This document shows positions 17,554 through 25,701 of a stretch of DNA of 52,492 bases, piece by piece. The first letter of the stretch is position 1; each line of letters begins with the position of its first letter. Below the pieces are notes generated by a model, which saw nothing but the letters and a program-made list of their open reading frames with translations, searched no databases and had not been told where the DNA came from. A program made the translations under genes and the position numbers. The DNA lies in contig CAJXDN010000008.1 in NCBI GenBank assembly GCA_913052485.1, positions 1 through 52,492 on the forward strand. The letters run 5' to 3'. The DNA comes from an uncultured Flammeovirgaceae bacterium (GTDB lineage Bacteria; Bacteroidota; Bacteroidia; Cytophagales; MED-G16).

Positions 17554-18720
17554 ATGATAAAAATATTAGCTCTTTTAGTTTCTCTTAATATAAATCTATC
17601 AATAATAAATAATAATGATAAAATTATAGTTGGTGCCGAGAGAATTAATGCTTATAAAAATAAGATAAAAAATAAATCTATTGGTTTATTAGTAAATCAC
17701 ACATCAACTGTTGGAGGTACTCATTTAATTGACACTCTGGTCTCGTTAGAATATGATGTAAAAAAAATATTTATACCTGAACATGGATTTTCAGGGATGA
17801 TAGAAAGGGGGGTGATTGTTGATGATGATACAATTACAATTAATGGAATAAAGATTCCTATAATCTCCATGTACGGTAAAGAAAGAACACCCTCTAAAAA
17901 AAACATGGAGGGGTTAGATGTTATGATTTTTGATATTCAAGATGTTGGAGCTAGATTCTACACGTACATATCTGCAATGCATAATATGATGAAAATATGT
18001 GCAGAATTGGGTATAGAATTTATAATACTTGACAGACCAAACCCAAATGGTAATTATGTTGATGGACCCGTCCTTGAGAAAGAATTTAAATCATATGTAG
18101 GTATGCACGAAATACCCATAGTGCATGGATTAACAGTTGGGGAGTTGGCTAAAATGATAATTGGTGAAAGGTGGGTTGAAAATAGTCAGAGACTAAAACT
18201 GACAATAATTAAAACCAATAATTGGGACCACAAGAAAGAATATATTTTACCAATAAGACCTTCACCAAACCTACCAAATCAAAAATCTATATTACTTTAT
18301 CCCTCTTTATGTCTTTTTGAGCAGACAATAGTTAGTATAGGAAGGGGAACTAAATTTCCTTTTCAAGTTATCGGGCATCCAGACTATAAAAAAACTCAAT
18401 TTAATTTTAAACCAATAAGTGTTAATGAGGAGAGTAAACCAAAACTAGAAGGAAGAATATCTTATGGTATTGACTTAAGATATAAAGACGTAGAAAAAAA
18501 ATTAAAAATAGACTATCTAATAGATTTTTATAATGAACTAAAAAATAGAAATCATAACTTCTTCAATAAATATTTCTACAGAATTGCTGGAACAAAAAAG
18601 TTAGAGAATCAAATAAAAAGTGGTTTGACAGAGAGTGAGATAAGATCATCCTGGCAAGAAGACTTAGATAATTATAAAATGAAAAGGAAAAAATATTTAT
18701 TATACCAAGACTTTGAATAG
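17554..18720 (+). CDS. namZ: NamZ-like exo-beta-N-acetylmuramidase (DUF1343, GH171)
   Basis: The DUF1343/GH171 family includes NamZ, which removes terminal N-acetylmuramic acid from peptidoglycan fragments during cell-wall recycling. The 388 residues begin with a likely signal sequence (1-16). Family blocks are GLLVNHTSTVGG, PEHGFSG, SMYGKERTPSKKNM, FDIQDVGARFYTYISAMHNMM, LDRPNPNG and RPSPNLPNQKS, followed by SIGRGTKFPFQVIGHP. Length is normal. It is the first gene of a tight run; fmt starts at the base after its stop codon. The family is certain. The exact substrate is inferred from the characterised member. Confidence 0.9.
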   Translation: MIKILALLVSLNINLSIINNNDKIIVGAERINAYKNKIKNKSIGLLVNHTSTVGGTHLIDTLVSLEYDVKKIFIPEHGFSGMIERGVIVDDDTITINGIKIPIISMYGKERTPSKKNMEGLDVMIFDIQDVGARFYTYISAMHNMMKICAELGIEFIILDRPNPNGNYVDGPVLEKEFKSYVGMHEIPIVHGLTVGELAKMIIGERWVENSQRLKLTIIKTNNWDHKKEYILPIRPSPNLPNQKSILLYPSLCLFEQTIVSIGRGTKFPFQVIGHPDYKKTQFNFKPISVNEESKPKLEGRISYGIDLRYKDVEKKLKIDYLIDFYNELKNRNHNFFNKYFYRIAGTKKLENQIKSGLTESEIRSSWQEDLDNYKMKRKKYLLYQDFE

Positions 18721-19635
18721 ATGGATAGAAAATCAATAATTTTTATGGGCACACCTGAATTTGCTGTTTCCTCTCTAGAGAAACTAATACAAAAAAATTA
18801 TAATGTTATTGGAGTTATAACCGCAATCGACAAGGAGAGAGGAAGAGGTAGAAAAATAAAATATTCTCCCATAAAAGAGTATGCTATAAAAAATAAAATA
18901 CCTCTATTTCAACCTGATAACCTAAAAGATGATGATTTCATCAAAAAAATAAAATTGTTAAAGCCTGATTTATTTGTTGTAGTTGCCTTTAGAATGCTTC
19001 CTGAAATATTAATTTCGATTCCAAACTATGGCTGTATTAATCTCCATTCATCAATTCTTCCAAATTATAGAGGCGCTGCACCAATAAATTGGGTTATTAT
19101 TAATGGTGAAAAAGAAACAGGTGTAACAACATTTTTTATCAATAAAAATATTGATGAGGGAGACATTATTGAAATAAATAAGATAAAAATTACTGAAGAT
19201 GAAACTGCAGGATCACTTCATGATAAACTAAAAATCTTAGGAAGTAATTTAGTAGAAAAAACAGTAAAACATATCTTTAAAAATAATTTTAAGCGCCAGA
19301 AGCAAATTATATCATCAGATGACCCTGTTGCTCCAAAAATAAATAAGGATCTATGTAGAATTGATGTAAACAAAGATAGAAATAGTTTAATAAGACTGGT
19401 AAGAGGACTCAGCCCCTACCCTGGTGCAAAACTAAATTTTAATAATAAGGTTTATAAAATTTTAAATTGTAAAAAATCGAATATTAACTTTAAATCTAAA
19501 AGTGTCATGTTTGTTGAAAATAATAAATTATATTTCAATAATTATGTCGGTGAAAGCATAGAAATTATAGAGATTCAAGCTGAAGGAAAAAAAATAATGA
19601 GTTCTTCAGATTTCCTCAGAGGTAATAAATTATGA
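18721..19635 (+). CDS. fmt: Methionyl-tRNA formyltransferase
   Basis: Formylates initiator Met-tRNA using 10-formyl-tetrahydrofolate. The 304 residues include the N-terminal formyltransferase domain with MGTPEFAV at 9-16, the folate/catalytic block INLHSSILPNYRGAAPINW at about 106-124 and the catalytic Asp in NIDEGDI. The C-terminal OB-like domain begins with RLVRGLSPYPGA. It starts directly after the NamZ stop with no gap and overlaps folA by 4 bases. Peptide deformylase is not in the window. Pairing with dihydrofolate reductase links it to one-carbon metabolism. Confidence 0.97.
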   Translation: MDRKSIIFMGTPEFAVSSLEKLIQKNYNVIGVITAIDKERGRGRKIKYSPIKEYAIKNKIPLFQPDNLKDDDFIKKIKLLKPDLFVVVAFRMLPEILISIPNYGCINLHSSILPNYRGAAPINWVIINGEKETGVTTFFINKNIDEGDIIEINKIKITEDETAGSLHDKLKILGSNLVEKTVKHIFKNNFKRQKQIISSDDPVAPKINKDLCRIDVNKDRNSLIRLVRGLSPYPGAKLNFNNKVYKILNCKKSNINFKSKSVMFVENNKLYFNNYVGESIEIIEIQAEGKKIMSSSDFLRGNKL

Positions 19636-20138
19636 AAAACATATCACTAATTGTAGCTGTATCTCAAAATGGAGTTATCGGAAAAGATAATCAATTAGCT
19701 TGGCACCTTCCTGACGATATGAAATATTTTAGTAATATGACTAAGGGACACTCAATAATAATGGGAAGAAAAAATTGGGAGTCAATACCAACAAAGTACA
19801 GACCATTACCAGAAAGAAAAAATATTGTTATTACTAGAAGTAAAAATTTTAAAAGTAAAGAGGCATTTGTTGTCAATTCAATTGAACAAGCAATTGATAT
19901 ATCTAGAACTGATGAAGATGAGGAAGTATTTATAATTGGAGGAGGAGAAATTTATAAGTTAGGGCTTAGATACGTTGACAAGATATATATAACAGAAATT
20001 TATGCTGAAATTGAAGGCAATACTTTCTTTCCAAAATGGAAAAAAGATGACTGGATTGAAATAAGCAGGATATCTCACCCTAAAGATGAAAGACATAAGT
20101 ATAGTTTTGATTATATAATTTATAAAAAAAATGTCTGA
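19632..20138 (+). CDS. folA: Dihydrofolate reductase
   Basis: Reduces dihydrofolate to tetrahydrofolate with NADPH, supplying the cofactor needed by the upstream fmt product. The 168 residues match the family: SLIVAVSQNGVIGKDNQLAWHLPDDMKYF contains the Trp and the catalytic acidic residue, followed by IIMGRKNWESIP, the NADPH-binding VFIIGGGEIY and the ITEI strand. The ATG overlaps the fmt stop by 4 bases, and the end overlaps cinA by 8. Nothing unusual is visible. Confidence 0.97.
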   Translation: MKNISLIVAVSQNGVIGKDNQLAWHLPDDMKYFSNMTKGHSIIMGRKNWESIPTKYRPLPERKNIVITRSKNFKSKEAFVVNSIEQAIDISRTDEDEEVFIIGGGEIYKLGLRYVDKIYITEIYAEIEGNTFFPKWKKDDWIEISRISHPKDERHKYSFDYIIYKKNV

Positions 20139-21387
20139 AATCTCTTGTCATATTATCACAATTGGAGATGAAATTCTTTACGGACATATTTTAGATACAA
20201 ACTCAAAGTGGTTAAGTGAAAATATAAGTTTATTAGGTTTAAAAATATCCAAGAAGTCAACAATTAGTGATAACTACAAGGAGATCACTACTTCCGTTAA
20301 TGACTCCATAGCAAAATATAATTTAACAATTCTTACCGGAGGATTGGGACCAACTAATGACGACGTAACCAAAAATTGTCTTAACGAATATTTTGGATGT
20401 GAACTTGTTTACGATAACAAAACATTAGACCATATTAAAAAAATCTTCAAGAAAAGAAATCTTGATTTTACACCTAAAAATAAACAACAGGCATTGGTGC
20501 CAGATAAATGTCAAGTTCTACACAATAAGTATGGAACAGCACCTGGCATGTCTTTTATTAAAAATAAAATGGTATTAATCTCTCTACCAGGTGTCCCTTT
20601 CGAAATGAAAAGTTTATTCAATGATGAGTGCATTAATCTAATAAAAAGTAAGTTTAAGCTACCTGTAATACACCATAGAATAATTAAAACTGTAGGGATT
20701 GGTGAATCGTGGCTATCTGATATCATCTCAGATTGGGAAAATAATCTTGATAAATCTATAAAATTAGCATACTTACCTAGCTTAGGGAGAGTAAAATTAA
20801 GGTTGACAGGACATGGAAAAGATTTAAAAAAAGTAAAATCAAAAATAAAGAAGGAGGAGATGTCTCTGATTCCTTTAATAAAAAAATATGTCTTTGGCTT
20901 TGACTCTGATGAACTTGAGAATGTTGTTGGCAAACAATTAATAAAAGAAAATAAGGATATTTCCGTAGCCGAGAGCTGTACGGGTGGTAATGTATCAAGT
21001 CTATTAACTTCTGTACCTGGCTCCTCAAAATATTTTAAAGGAGGTATGATTGCCTACAGTAATGAAATTAAAATTAATTCGTTAGAAGTACCAAAAGATA
21101 AGATAGAAAAATTTGGAGCTGTCTCAAGAGAAGTAGTTGAGGAGATGGCTAAAAAAATAAGAATTAAGTTTAAAACCTCTCTAGGAATCGCATCTTCAGG
21201 AATAGCAGGACCCGGAGGTGGTACAAAAGACAAACCGGTTGGAACAGTTTGGATCGCTATTGCTGATAAAAATAATGTATTGAGCAAAAAATTAAGTTTA
21301 ACTGACAGAAGGGATGTCAATATAACTCTATCATCTATTAGCCTATTAAATATTATAAGAATTTTTTTAGAAAAATACAGAGAATGA
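20131..21387 (+). CDS. cinA: CinA-family protein: MoaB-like domain plus PncC NMN amidohydrolase domain
   Basis: A two-domain protein of 418 residues. The N-terminal MoaB/MogA-like domain (about 5-170: ITIGDEILYGHILDTNSKWL, LTGGLGPTNDD, ALVPDKCQVLHNKYGTAPG, LISLPGVPFEM) has ADP-ribose pyrophosphatase activity in related proteins. The C-terminal PncC domain (about 260-418: VAESCTGGNVSSLLTSVPGSS, IASSGIAGPGGGTKDKPVGTVW) deamidates nicotinamide mononucleotide, feeding NAD recycling. The catalytic Ser/Thr cluster ESCTGG is intact. It overlaps folA by 8 bases and converges with a beta-barrel-like gene over 21 bases, where a hairpin lies. Confidence 0.93.
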   Translation: MSEISCHIITIGDEILYGHILDTNSKWLSENISLLGLKISKKSTISDNYKEITTSVNDSIAKYNLTILTGGLGPTNDDVTKNCLNEYFGCELVYDNKTLDHIKKIFKKRNLDFTPKNKQQALVPDKCQVLHNKYGTAPGMSFIKNKMVLISLPGVPFEMKSLFNDECINLIKSKFKLPVIHHRIIKTVGIGESWLSDIISDWENNLDKSIKLAYLPSLGRVKLRLTGHGKDLKKVKSKIKKEEMSLIPLIKKYVFGFDSDELENVVGKQLIKENKDISVAESCTGGNVSSLLTSVPGSSKYFKGGMIAYSNEIKINSLEVPKDKIEKFGAVSREVVEEMAKKIRIKFKTSLGIASSGIAGPGGGTKDKPVGTVWIAIADKNNVLSKKLSLTDRRDVNITLSSISLLNIIRIFLEKYRE

Positions 21388-22131
21388 TAATGTCATTCTC
21401 TTAAATGAACCATCCCTACTAATTATATCATCGACTATACTCTGTCCAGGAAAAGATATATCAACAGGACTCCACCAACCCCACCAAATATTATTATGGC
21501 TAGAGGAATATCTTTGAAGTAAATAACCAATTTTTAAGGAAATATGTTTCCTTCCAGATGATTTTTTTATTCCTATCGATGGGTTGAAGAAAAAACCTCC
21601 TTCCGCAGATATATAATCTTGGTTACCTAAATCCTCTCCAAAGGAATATCCTATATTATTTTCTATAAAAGGTTTAAATAAAGACCTACCTATAATAGGA
21701 AAATCATAAAAATTTTTAAAATAAAATGGAATGAAATTAATTCTATCAAGGTTAAAAATACCTGTTCCAATTCCAACATTGTAGAATTTCTCATTTACTA
21801 ATCCCTTCGCAAAAAATAATCCAACATTTGTGTAGGAGTCGATTCCCATACTAAATCCCAATTCGATATTGTTCCATGTTTTTTTTTTGAAGTCAAAGTA
21901 GTTCTTATCCTTTCTAATTTTCAATCTAAAATTTCTACCTGATTTAATTTCAAGTGTATCTTCCCACTTATTTATATAAAAAATTACATTTCCAGAATTT
22001 TTGTCTCTAATATCATAATTAGAATATTCAATCAACCTTCCATGATACCTGATACCATCTAGTACCAGTAAATCTTTTTGTGCTATTGATGAAAATGATA
22101 TTAAAAATAATATTACTAATAGTTCTCTCAC
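21367..22131 (-). CDS. Predicted outer-membrane beta-barrel-like protein, unknown function
   Basis: 254 residues starting at GTG 22131, with a cleavable-looking signal (hydrophobic 3-15, then SIAQKD). The body has many alternating, aromatic-rich short strands (ELGFSMGIDSY, NVGLFFAKGL, FNVGIGTG-like turns, ISLKIGYLLQRY). It ends TLSFSVFF, with the terminal Phe typical of outer-membrane barrel proteins. The early segment DGIRYHGRLIEYSNYDI resembles a small beta domain preceding the barrel. It starts 2 bases after the downstream LVIVD gene, so the three minus-strand genes from 23449 probably form one transcript. No specific family is recognised. Confidence 0.65.
   Translation of the reverse strand: MRELLVILFLISFSSIAQKDLLVLDGIRYHGRLIEYSNYDIRDKNSGNVIFYINKWEDTLEIKSGRNFRLKIRKDKNYFDFKKKTWNNIELGFSMGIDSYTNVGLFFAKGLVNEKFYNVGIGTGIFNLDRINFIPFYFKNFYDFPIIGRSLFKPFIENNIGYSFGEDLGNQDYISAEGGFFFNPSIGIKKSSGRKHISLKIGYLLQRYSSSHNNIWWGWWSPVDISFPGQSIVDDIISRDGSFKRMTLSFSVFF
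21379..21401. terminator. Bidirectional hairpin in the cinA convergent overlap
   Basis: AGAGAATGA (21379-21387) pairs perfectly with TCATTCTCT (21393-21401) around the 5-base loop TAATG. The stem includes the cinA stop codon and the last codons of the opposing gene. On the minus strand the stem is followed by GTATTTTTC, a U-rich tail typical of intrinsic termination; on the plus strand the tail is weak. Confidence 0.65.
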
Positions 22132-22133
22132 TT

Positions 22134-22919
22134 TTACAAACTATTAATTGGTATGGTGCTAATATATTCGATTTCTCCCAATTCACAGTCGTAATTATAT
22201 TGGTGAAAGCCATCCGAACCAATTACCATTAGCACATCCATGAACGGAATAACATCAACGGAGTTTATATCTTCAAAATGTTTTATTAGTTCAATATTGT
22301 TGAGGTTAGAAATATCATACATCTTCAAACCAAATTCGCCTTCAGTAATAAATAAACAATTCTCATCAACACCTAAACCGTGAGGATTAATCATAGGATA
22401 TGTCTTTAAAAGTAGGGGATTTCTAAGTTCTGAAATATCAATGATATCAAGCTGATTACTGAAACCTTGGCACTCTGTTCCTCCTCTTAACGTAACGAAT
22501 GCATAGTCTCCCTGGACAACCACTGGATCACAACTTGTCATGTGCTCGTAAGTTGATATCCATCGAGGAGTCTCTTTCACTTCTAGGTCATATATGTGCA
22601 TTCCACTCTGAGCTCCAATAAATAAATTGCCGTTATATGGAAAAATAGTTTCTATTCCCCACCCCAAATGTATGTCATCCCTATGAACTGGATTTACTTG
22701 ATCTGATATATCATATGACTTGAGTGTCCACGATTCAACAGTATATAGATAGTCGTCAACAATCGTAAATCTAGCCATAGATCCTCCAATACCTGTAGAG
22801 GATTCATTTCCAGATGAAAAATCAGAACTAAAGCCATTACTAGATGACAGGTTAATAGAATCATTAGAGGATTCACAACCTATAATAAATAATAAAACAA
22901 ATAATAAATTTTTCTTCAT
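22134..22919 (-). CDS. LVIVD-repeat lipoprotein, C-terminal-half type
   Basis: 261 residues with its own lipoprotein signal (LLFIIGC, Cys15), then a Ser/Asn-rich linker (about 17-45). After that come GIGGSMARFTIVDDYLYTV, LGWGIETIFPYNGNLFIG, CDPVVVQGDYAFVTLRGG, NQLDIIDIS, PMINPHGLGVDENCLFITEG and DVIPFMDVLMVIGSDGFHQYNYD. These are LVIVD-repeat blades. From memory, in other Bacteroidota this block is the second half of one protein of about 400-450 residues, with the GGSMARF segment lying mid-protein. Here it follows the first-half gene after 2 bases and in a different frame. The likely setting is the outer membrane or cell surface; the ligand is unknown. Confidence 0.82.
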   Translation of the reverse strand: MKKNLLFVLLFIIGCESSNDSINLSSSNGFSSDFSSGNESSTGIGGSMARFTIVDDYLYTVESWTLKSYDISDQVNPVHRDDIHLGWGIETIFPYNGNLFIGAQSGMHIYDLEVKETPRWISTYEHMTSCDPVVVQGDYAFVTLRGGTECQGFSNQLDIIDISELRNPLLLKTYPMINPHGLGVDENCLFITEGEFGLKMYDISNLNNIELIKHFEDINSVDVIPFMDVLMVIGSDGFHQYNYDCELGEIEYISTIPINSL

Positions 22920-22921
22920 AA

Positions 22922-23449
22922 CTAATCAAATGCAGAATTACAATCGTGATCTTCTATAAACTCCTCAACTATTTCTTCCTCATAACCAATCACAACTCCA
23001 CGTTCTTCAATGTACAAACCCTGACTTAAATAATAATTCTCAAAATTATTTTCTAACCTATTTACCTCTTTCACTGAACTAATATCGGAGATATCAAAAA
23101 CAACTAAATCAAGGTAACTATCAGCATATAAATAATCACCTTTAGTTGCTATATCGTAGTTTCCAGGCAAAACTATAAAGCCAATATTAACTGGGTTATT
23201 AATATTCCTATTATCGATAATATGAATACCTTTTTCTGTCTCACTTATATAAAGAAATCCATCTTTATAATTTAGTTTACCTGGGTTATTAATCTCCCTT
23301 GAGTCAGTATATTTTACAGAATCTCTCATAGATTCCATCGAATTATAAATTGGATCGTATACAGTATATGTTCTATAATAATCACAAGTATCTTGGCATG
23401 AAAGAAGAAGGAAAGAAAATGAAAAAAATATGTATCTTGTGAGTTTCAT
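22922..23449 (-). CDS. LVIVD-repeat lipoprotein, N-terminal-half type
   Basis: 175 residues with a lipoprotein signal (FLLLSC, Cys18) and a conserved beginning (CQDTCDYY, then SREINNPGKLNYKDGFLYISE). Two to three LVIVD-type repeats follow: GIHIIDNRNINNPVNIGFI, GNYDIATKGDYLYADSYLDLVVFDISD and KEVNRLENNF. It stops at CNSAFD, just where full-length homologues, as I recall them, would enter the linker to their second half. That second half is the next gene, 2 bases downstream. Together the two products would add up to one normal LVIVD protein. Start at ATG 23449. Confidence 0.82.
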   Translation of the reverse strand: MKLTRYIFFSFSFLLLSCQDTCDYYRTYTVYDPIYNSMESMRDSVKYTDSREINNPGKLNYKDGFLYISETEKGIHIIDNRNINNPVNIGFIVLPGNYDIATKGDYLYADSYLDLVVFDISDISSVKEVNRLENNFENYYLSQGLYIEERGVVIGYEEEIVEEFIEDHDCNSAFD

Positions 23450-23452
23450 TTA

Positions 23453-23460
23453 TAACTTTG
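23453..23460 (+). promoter_or_regulatory. Candidate -7 box upstream of the E2 gene
   Basis: TAACTTTG matches TAnnTTTG exactly in the 56-base divergent gap. A start near 23465 would give a leader of about 40 bases before the ATG at 23506. The -33 region has no good TTTG at the right distance; a TTG at 23437-23439 is too close (13 bases). Confidence 0.4.
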
Positions 23461-23505
23461 AACGCTTGGGGTAAAGATATATTATTATTAATTAAATATT
23501 AATAA

Positions 23506-24795
23506 ATGAATAAGATTGAAATGATAATGCCTAAAATGGGAGAGAGTATAATGGAGGGAACCATATTAAAATGGTTAAAAAAAGAGGGGGATTATATCAA
23601 AGAAGATGAATCTGTTCTAGAAGTTGCTACTGACAAAGTCGATACTGAAATTCCATCAACTTGTTCAGGTAAGATCTCACAACTTTTAGTAAAGGAGGGA
23701 GATATTGTAAATGTTGGTGCTCCTATAGCTTTAATTGAGTCTGATGAAGTTAATAATGAAGTTAGTCAAGAGAATAGTTTTGCCGATACATTAGAAAATA
23801 ATATTGAGAATTTAAAAGAAGACCTTAAACCAGATCCAACTCCAACTCCAACTCCAGAAAATAAGATTAAAGAAAATTTAAAATCAAATAATTTTTTTTC
23901 TCCACTAGTTCTGAATATTGCAAGTAGAGAAAATATAAGTATTAGTGATTTAGAAAAAATTATAGGAACTGGTGAAAATAACAGAATAACAAAATATGAT
24001 CTACTTAAATATTTAGAAGATAAAAATCTTGAGGTACCAACTAATACCCAATCTTTACCAGAGGAAATAATCTTAAAAGAGGGAGAAGAAATTATTGAGA
24101 CTGACAGAGTTAGAAAAATAATTTCTGAGAGGATGGTTGAGTCCAAGAGAATATCAGCTCACGTCACATCATTTGTTGAGGCAGATATAACTGATGTATT
24201 CAATGCCAGGAAAAAAATTAAAGATAAATTTCTTGAAAAAAATAGATTTCCGTTATCATTTAATCCTGTTTTTATAAGTTGTGTATCTAAAGCTCTTCAG
24301 GAATATCCACTCATGAATATTTCATTTAAAAATAATAAAATCATTAAAAAGAATTATATAAATATAGGTATTGCCGTTGCTTTAGAAGACGATAATTTAA
24401 TAGTACCAGTTCTAAAAGACTGTGACAAACTATCTTTCATGGAAATGGCAGAAAAATCTAATGTTCTAATAAATAATGCTAGAAATAATAATTTGTCGCC
24501 TGATGACCTTGACGGTGGAACATTCACCATCTCGAATGTTGGTTCTTTCGGAAATATAATGGGCACACCAATTATTCTACAGCCACAGGTTGGTATTTTA
24601 GCGATTGGAAGTATTCGTAAAACTCCATCGGTCATTGAGACATCTAAAGGCGATGAGATAGGAATAAGAAATAAATTATATTTATCCCATTCCTATGACC
24701 ACAGGATAATTGACGGAGCTATTGGAGGAAAATTCGCGCAAAAAGTTGCGGAAAATATTGAAAATTTCGATTTATTATCTGATATTGAATTGTAA
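23506..24795 (+). CDS. 2-oxo acid dehydrogenase E2 (lipoyl acyltransferase)
   Basis: The E2 core subunit that moves acyl groups from E1 via a lipoyl arm to CoA. The 429 residues hold one N-terminal lipoyl domain (1-76) with the lipoylated Lys44 in EVATDKVDTEI. A Thr/Pro linker (PDPTPTPTPE, encoded by a short CCAACT repeat) follows. The peripheral-subunit-binding domain is at about 130-170, and the catalytic domain at about 195-429 has TISNVGSFG and SYDHRIIDG (His399, Asp403). I cannot tell whether it belongs to a branched-chain, 2-oxoglutarate or pyruvate complex; the PKMGESIMEG start favours a branched-chain-type E2. No E1 or E3 gene is adjacent. Confidence 0.9.
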   Translation: MNKIEMIMPKMGESIMEGTILKWLKKEGDYIKEDESVLEVATDKVDTEIPSTCSGKISQLLVKEGDIVNVGAPIALIESDEVNNEVSQENSFADTLENNIENLKEDLKPDPTPTPTPENKIKENLKSNNFFSPLVLNIASRENISISDLEKIIGTGENNRITKYDLLKYLEDKNLEVPTNTQSLPEEIILKEGEEIIETDRVRKIISERMVESKRISAHVTSFVEADITDVFNARKKIKDKFLEKNRFPLSFNPVFISCVSKALQEYPLMNISFKNNKIIKKNYINIGIAVALEDDNLIVPVLKDCDKLSFMEMAEKSNVLINNARNNNLSPDDLDGGTFTISNVGSFGNIMGTPIILQPQVGILAIGSIRKTPSVIETSKGDEIGIRNKLYLSHSYDHRIIDGAIGGKFAQKVAENIENFDLLSDIEL

Positions 24796-24806
24796 AAATA
24801 TCTACT

Positions 24807-25220
24807 GTGTCTGTAAAGAAAACATTTCAAAGAAGTCTTTATAAAACCCTAACCTGGAGGATAGCCGCCTCATTAGATACTGCTCTACTTACCTGGTTAT
24901 TTTCAGGGGATGTCATCATTGGCTTAAAAGTTGGTGGAATGGAAATATTAACTAAAATAGTTATTTACTTTTTACACGAAAGAGCATGGAGAATTGGTTG
25001 GAAAAAACAGACCGACAAATTCCATCATTCTAAGAGAAGGAGTCTTTACAAGGCAATGACTTACAGGACAATAGGCACCCTTGACACCTTCATATTAGCA
25101 TGGATTTTTACTGGAGACGCATTAACAGGTGGATACGTAGCTATTGCCGAAGTTTTTACAAAAATATTTATTTATTATGTCCACGAAAGAATTTGGGACA
25201 GGCAAAAACTTGGAAACTAA
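24807..25220 (+). CDS. Tandem DUF2061 membrane protein
   Basis: 137 residues made of two similar copies of a DUF2061 unit. Copy one (about 7-60) runs RSLYKTLTWRIAASLDTALLTW to YFLHERAWRIGW. Copy two (about 73-130) runs RSLYKAMTYRTIGTLDTFILAW to YYVHERIWDR. Each has two hydrophobic segments and a conserved HER.W end, giving about four transmembrane helices. GTG start at 24807. The function of DUF2061 is not established. It sits 11 bases after the E2 gene and overlaps folK by 44 bases if folK starts at its ATG. Confidence 0.82.
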   Translation: MSVKKTFQRSLYKTLTWRIAASLDTALLTWLFSGDVIIGLKVGGMEILTKIVIYFLHERAWRIGWKKQTDKFHHSKRRSLYKAMTYRTIGTLDTFILAWIFTGDALTGGYVAIAEVFTKIFIYYVHERIWDRQKLGN

Positions 25221-25701
25221 AATATGTTACCTAGGTATTGGATCAAATATTGGAGATAGATTTCTTAATCTTCAAAACTCAATAAAATTTTTAACTTCTG
25301 ACGTTGGTGGCATTACTAAAACCTCCAGGGTTTATGAGACTGAGCCATGGGGCGAGAAAGATCAAAACTATTTTTTAAATCAGGTTATTGAAATTGAAAC
25401 GATATTTAATCCTGTTGATCTTTTAAAAATTTGCAAAAAGATTGAAAAGAATATGGGAAGAAAAAAAATAAAGAAGTGGGGAGAGAGGATAATTGATATA
25501 GACATACTTTATTACTCTCGAGATATAATAAATAAAAAAGAATTAAAAATTCCACATCCCTTAATTCATCAGAGAAGGTTTGTTCTTTTACCCCTTAATG
25601 AATTGAATAAAGATTTTGTTCATCCCACCCTTAAAATAAATAATCAGCAGCTCCTAAATAATTGTATCGATAAGTCAAAAATAGCCCAATATGGATATTA
25701 G
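25177..25701 (+). CDS. folK: 2-amino-4-hydroxy-6-hydroxymethyldihydropteridine diphosphokinase
   Basis: Transfers pyrophosphate from ATP to the pterin in folate synthesis. Family motifs are YLGIGSNIGDR, SRVYETEPWG, NQVIEIET, GRKKIKKWGERIIDIDILYY (metal and ATP site) and HPLIHQRRFVLLPLNEL. The start is uncertain. ATG 25177 gives 174 residues but a 19-residue leader and a 44-base overlap. TTG 25210 gives a protein beginning close to the conserved strand, with only an 11-base overlap, and fits family length better. The open frame continues upstream to 25144 without support. It overlaps the TauE/SafE gene by 11 bases. Confidence 0.93.
   Translation: MSTKEFGTGKNLETKICYLGIGSNIGDRFLNLQNSIKFLTSDVGGITKTSRVYETEPWGEKDQNYFLNQVIEIETIFNPVDLLKICKKIEKNMGRKKIKKWGERIIDIDILYYSRDIINKKELKIPHPLIHQRRFVLLPLNELNKDFVHPTLKINNQQLLNNCIDKSKIAQYGY

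Noticed and set aside
22920-22921. Sequencing frameshift as the cause of the split LVIVD genes
   Set aside because: The second gene has a full lipoprotein signal with lipobox, which a frameshift would not produce. It cannot be excluded without reads, but it is unlikely.
23836-23860. CCAACT short tandem repeat
   Set aside because: It only encodes the Thr/Pro linker between lipoyl and subunit-binding domains of the E2 protein, a normal feature.
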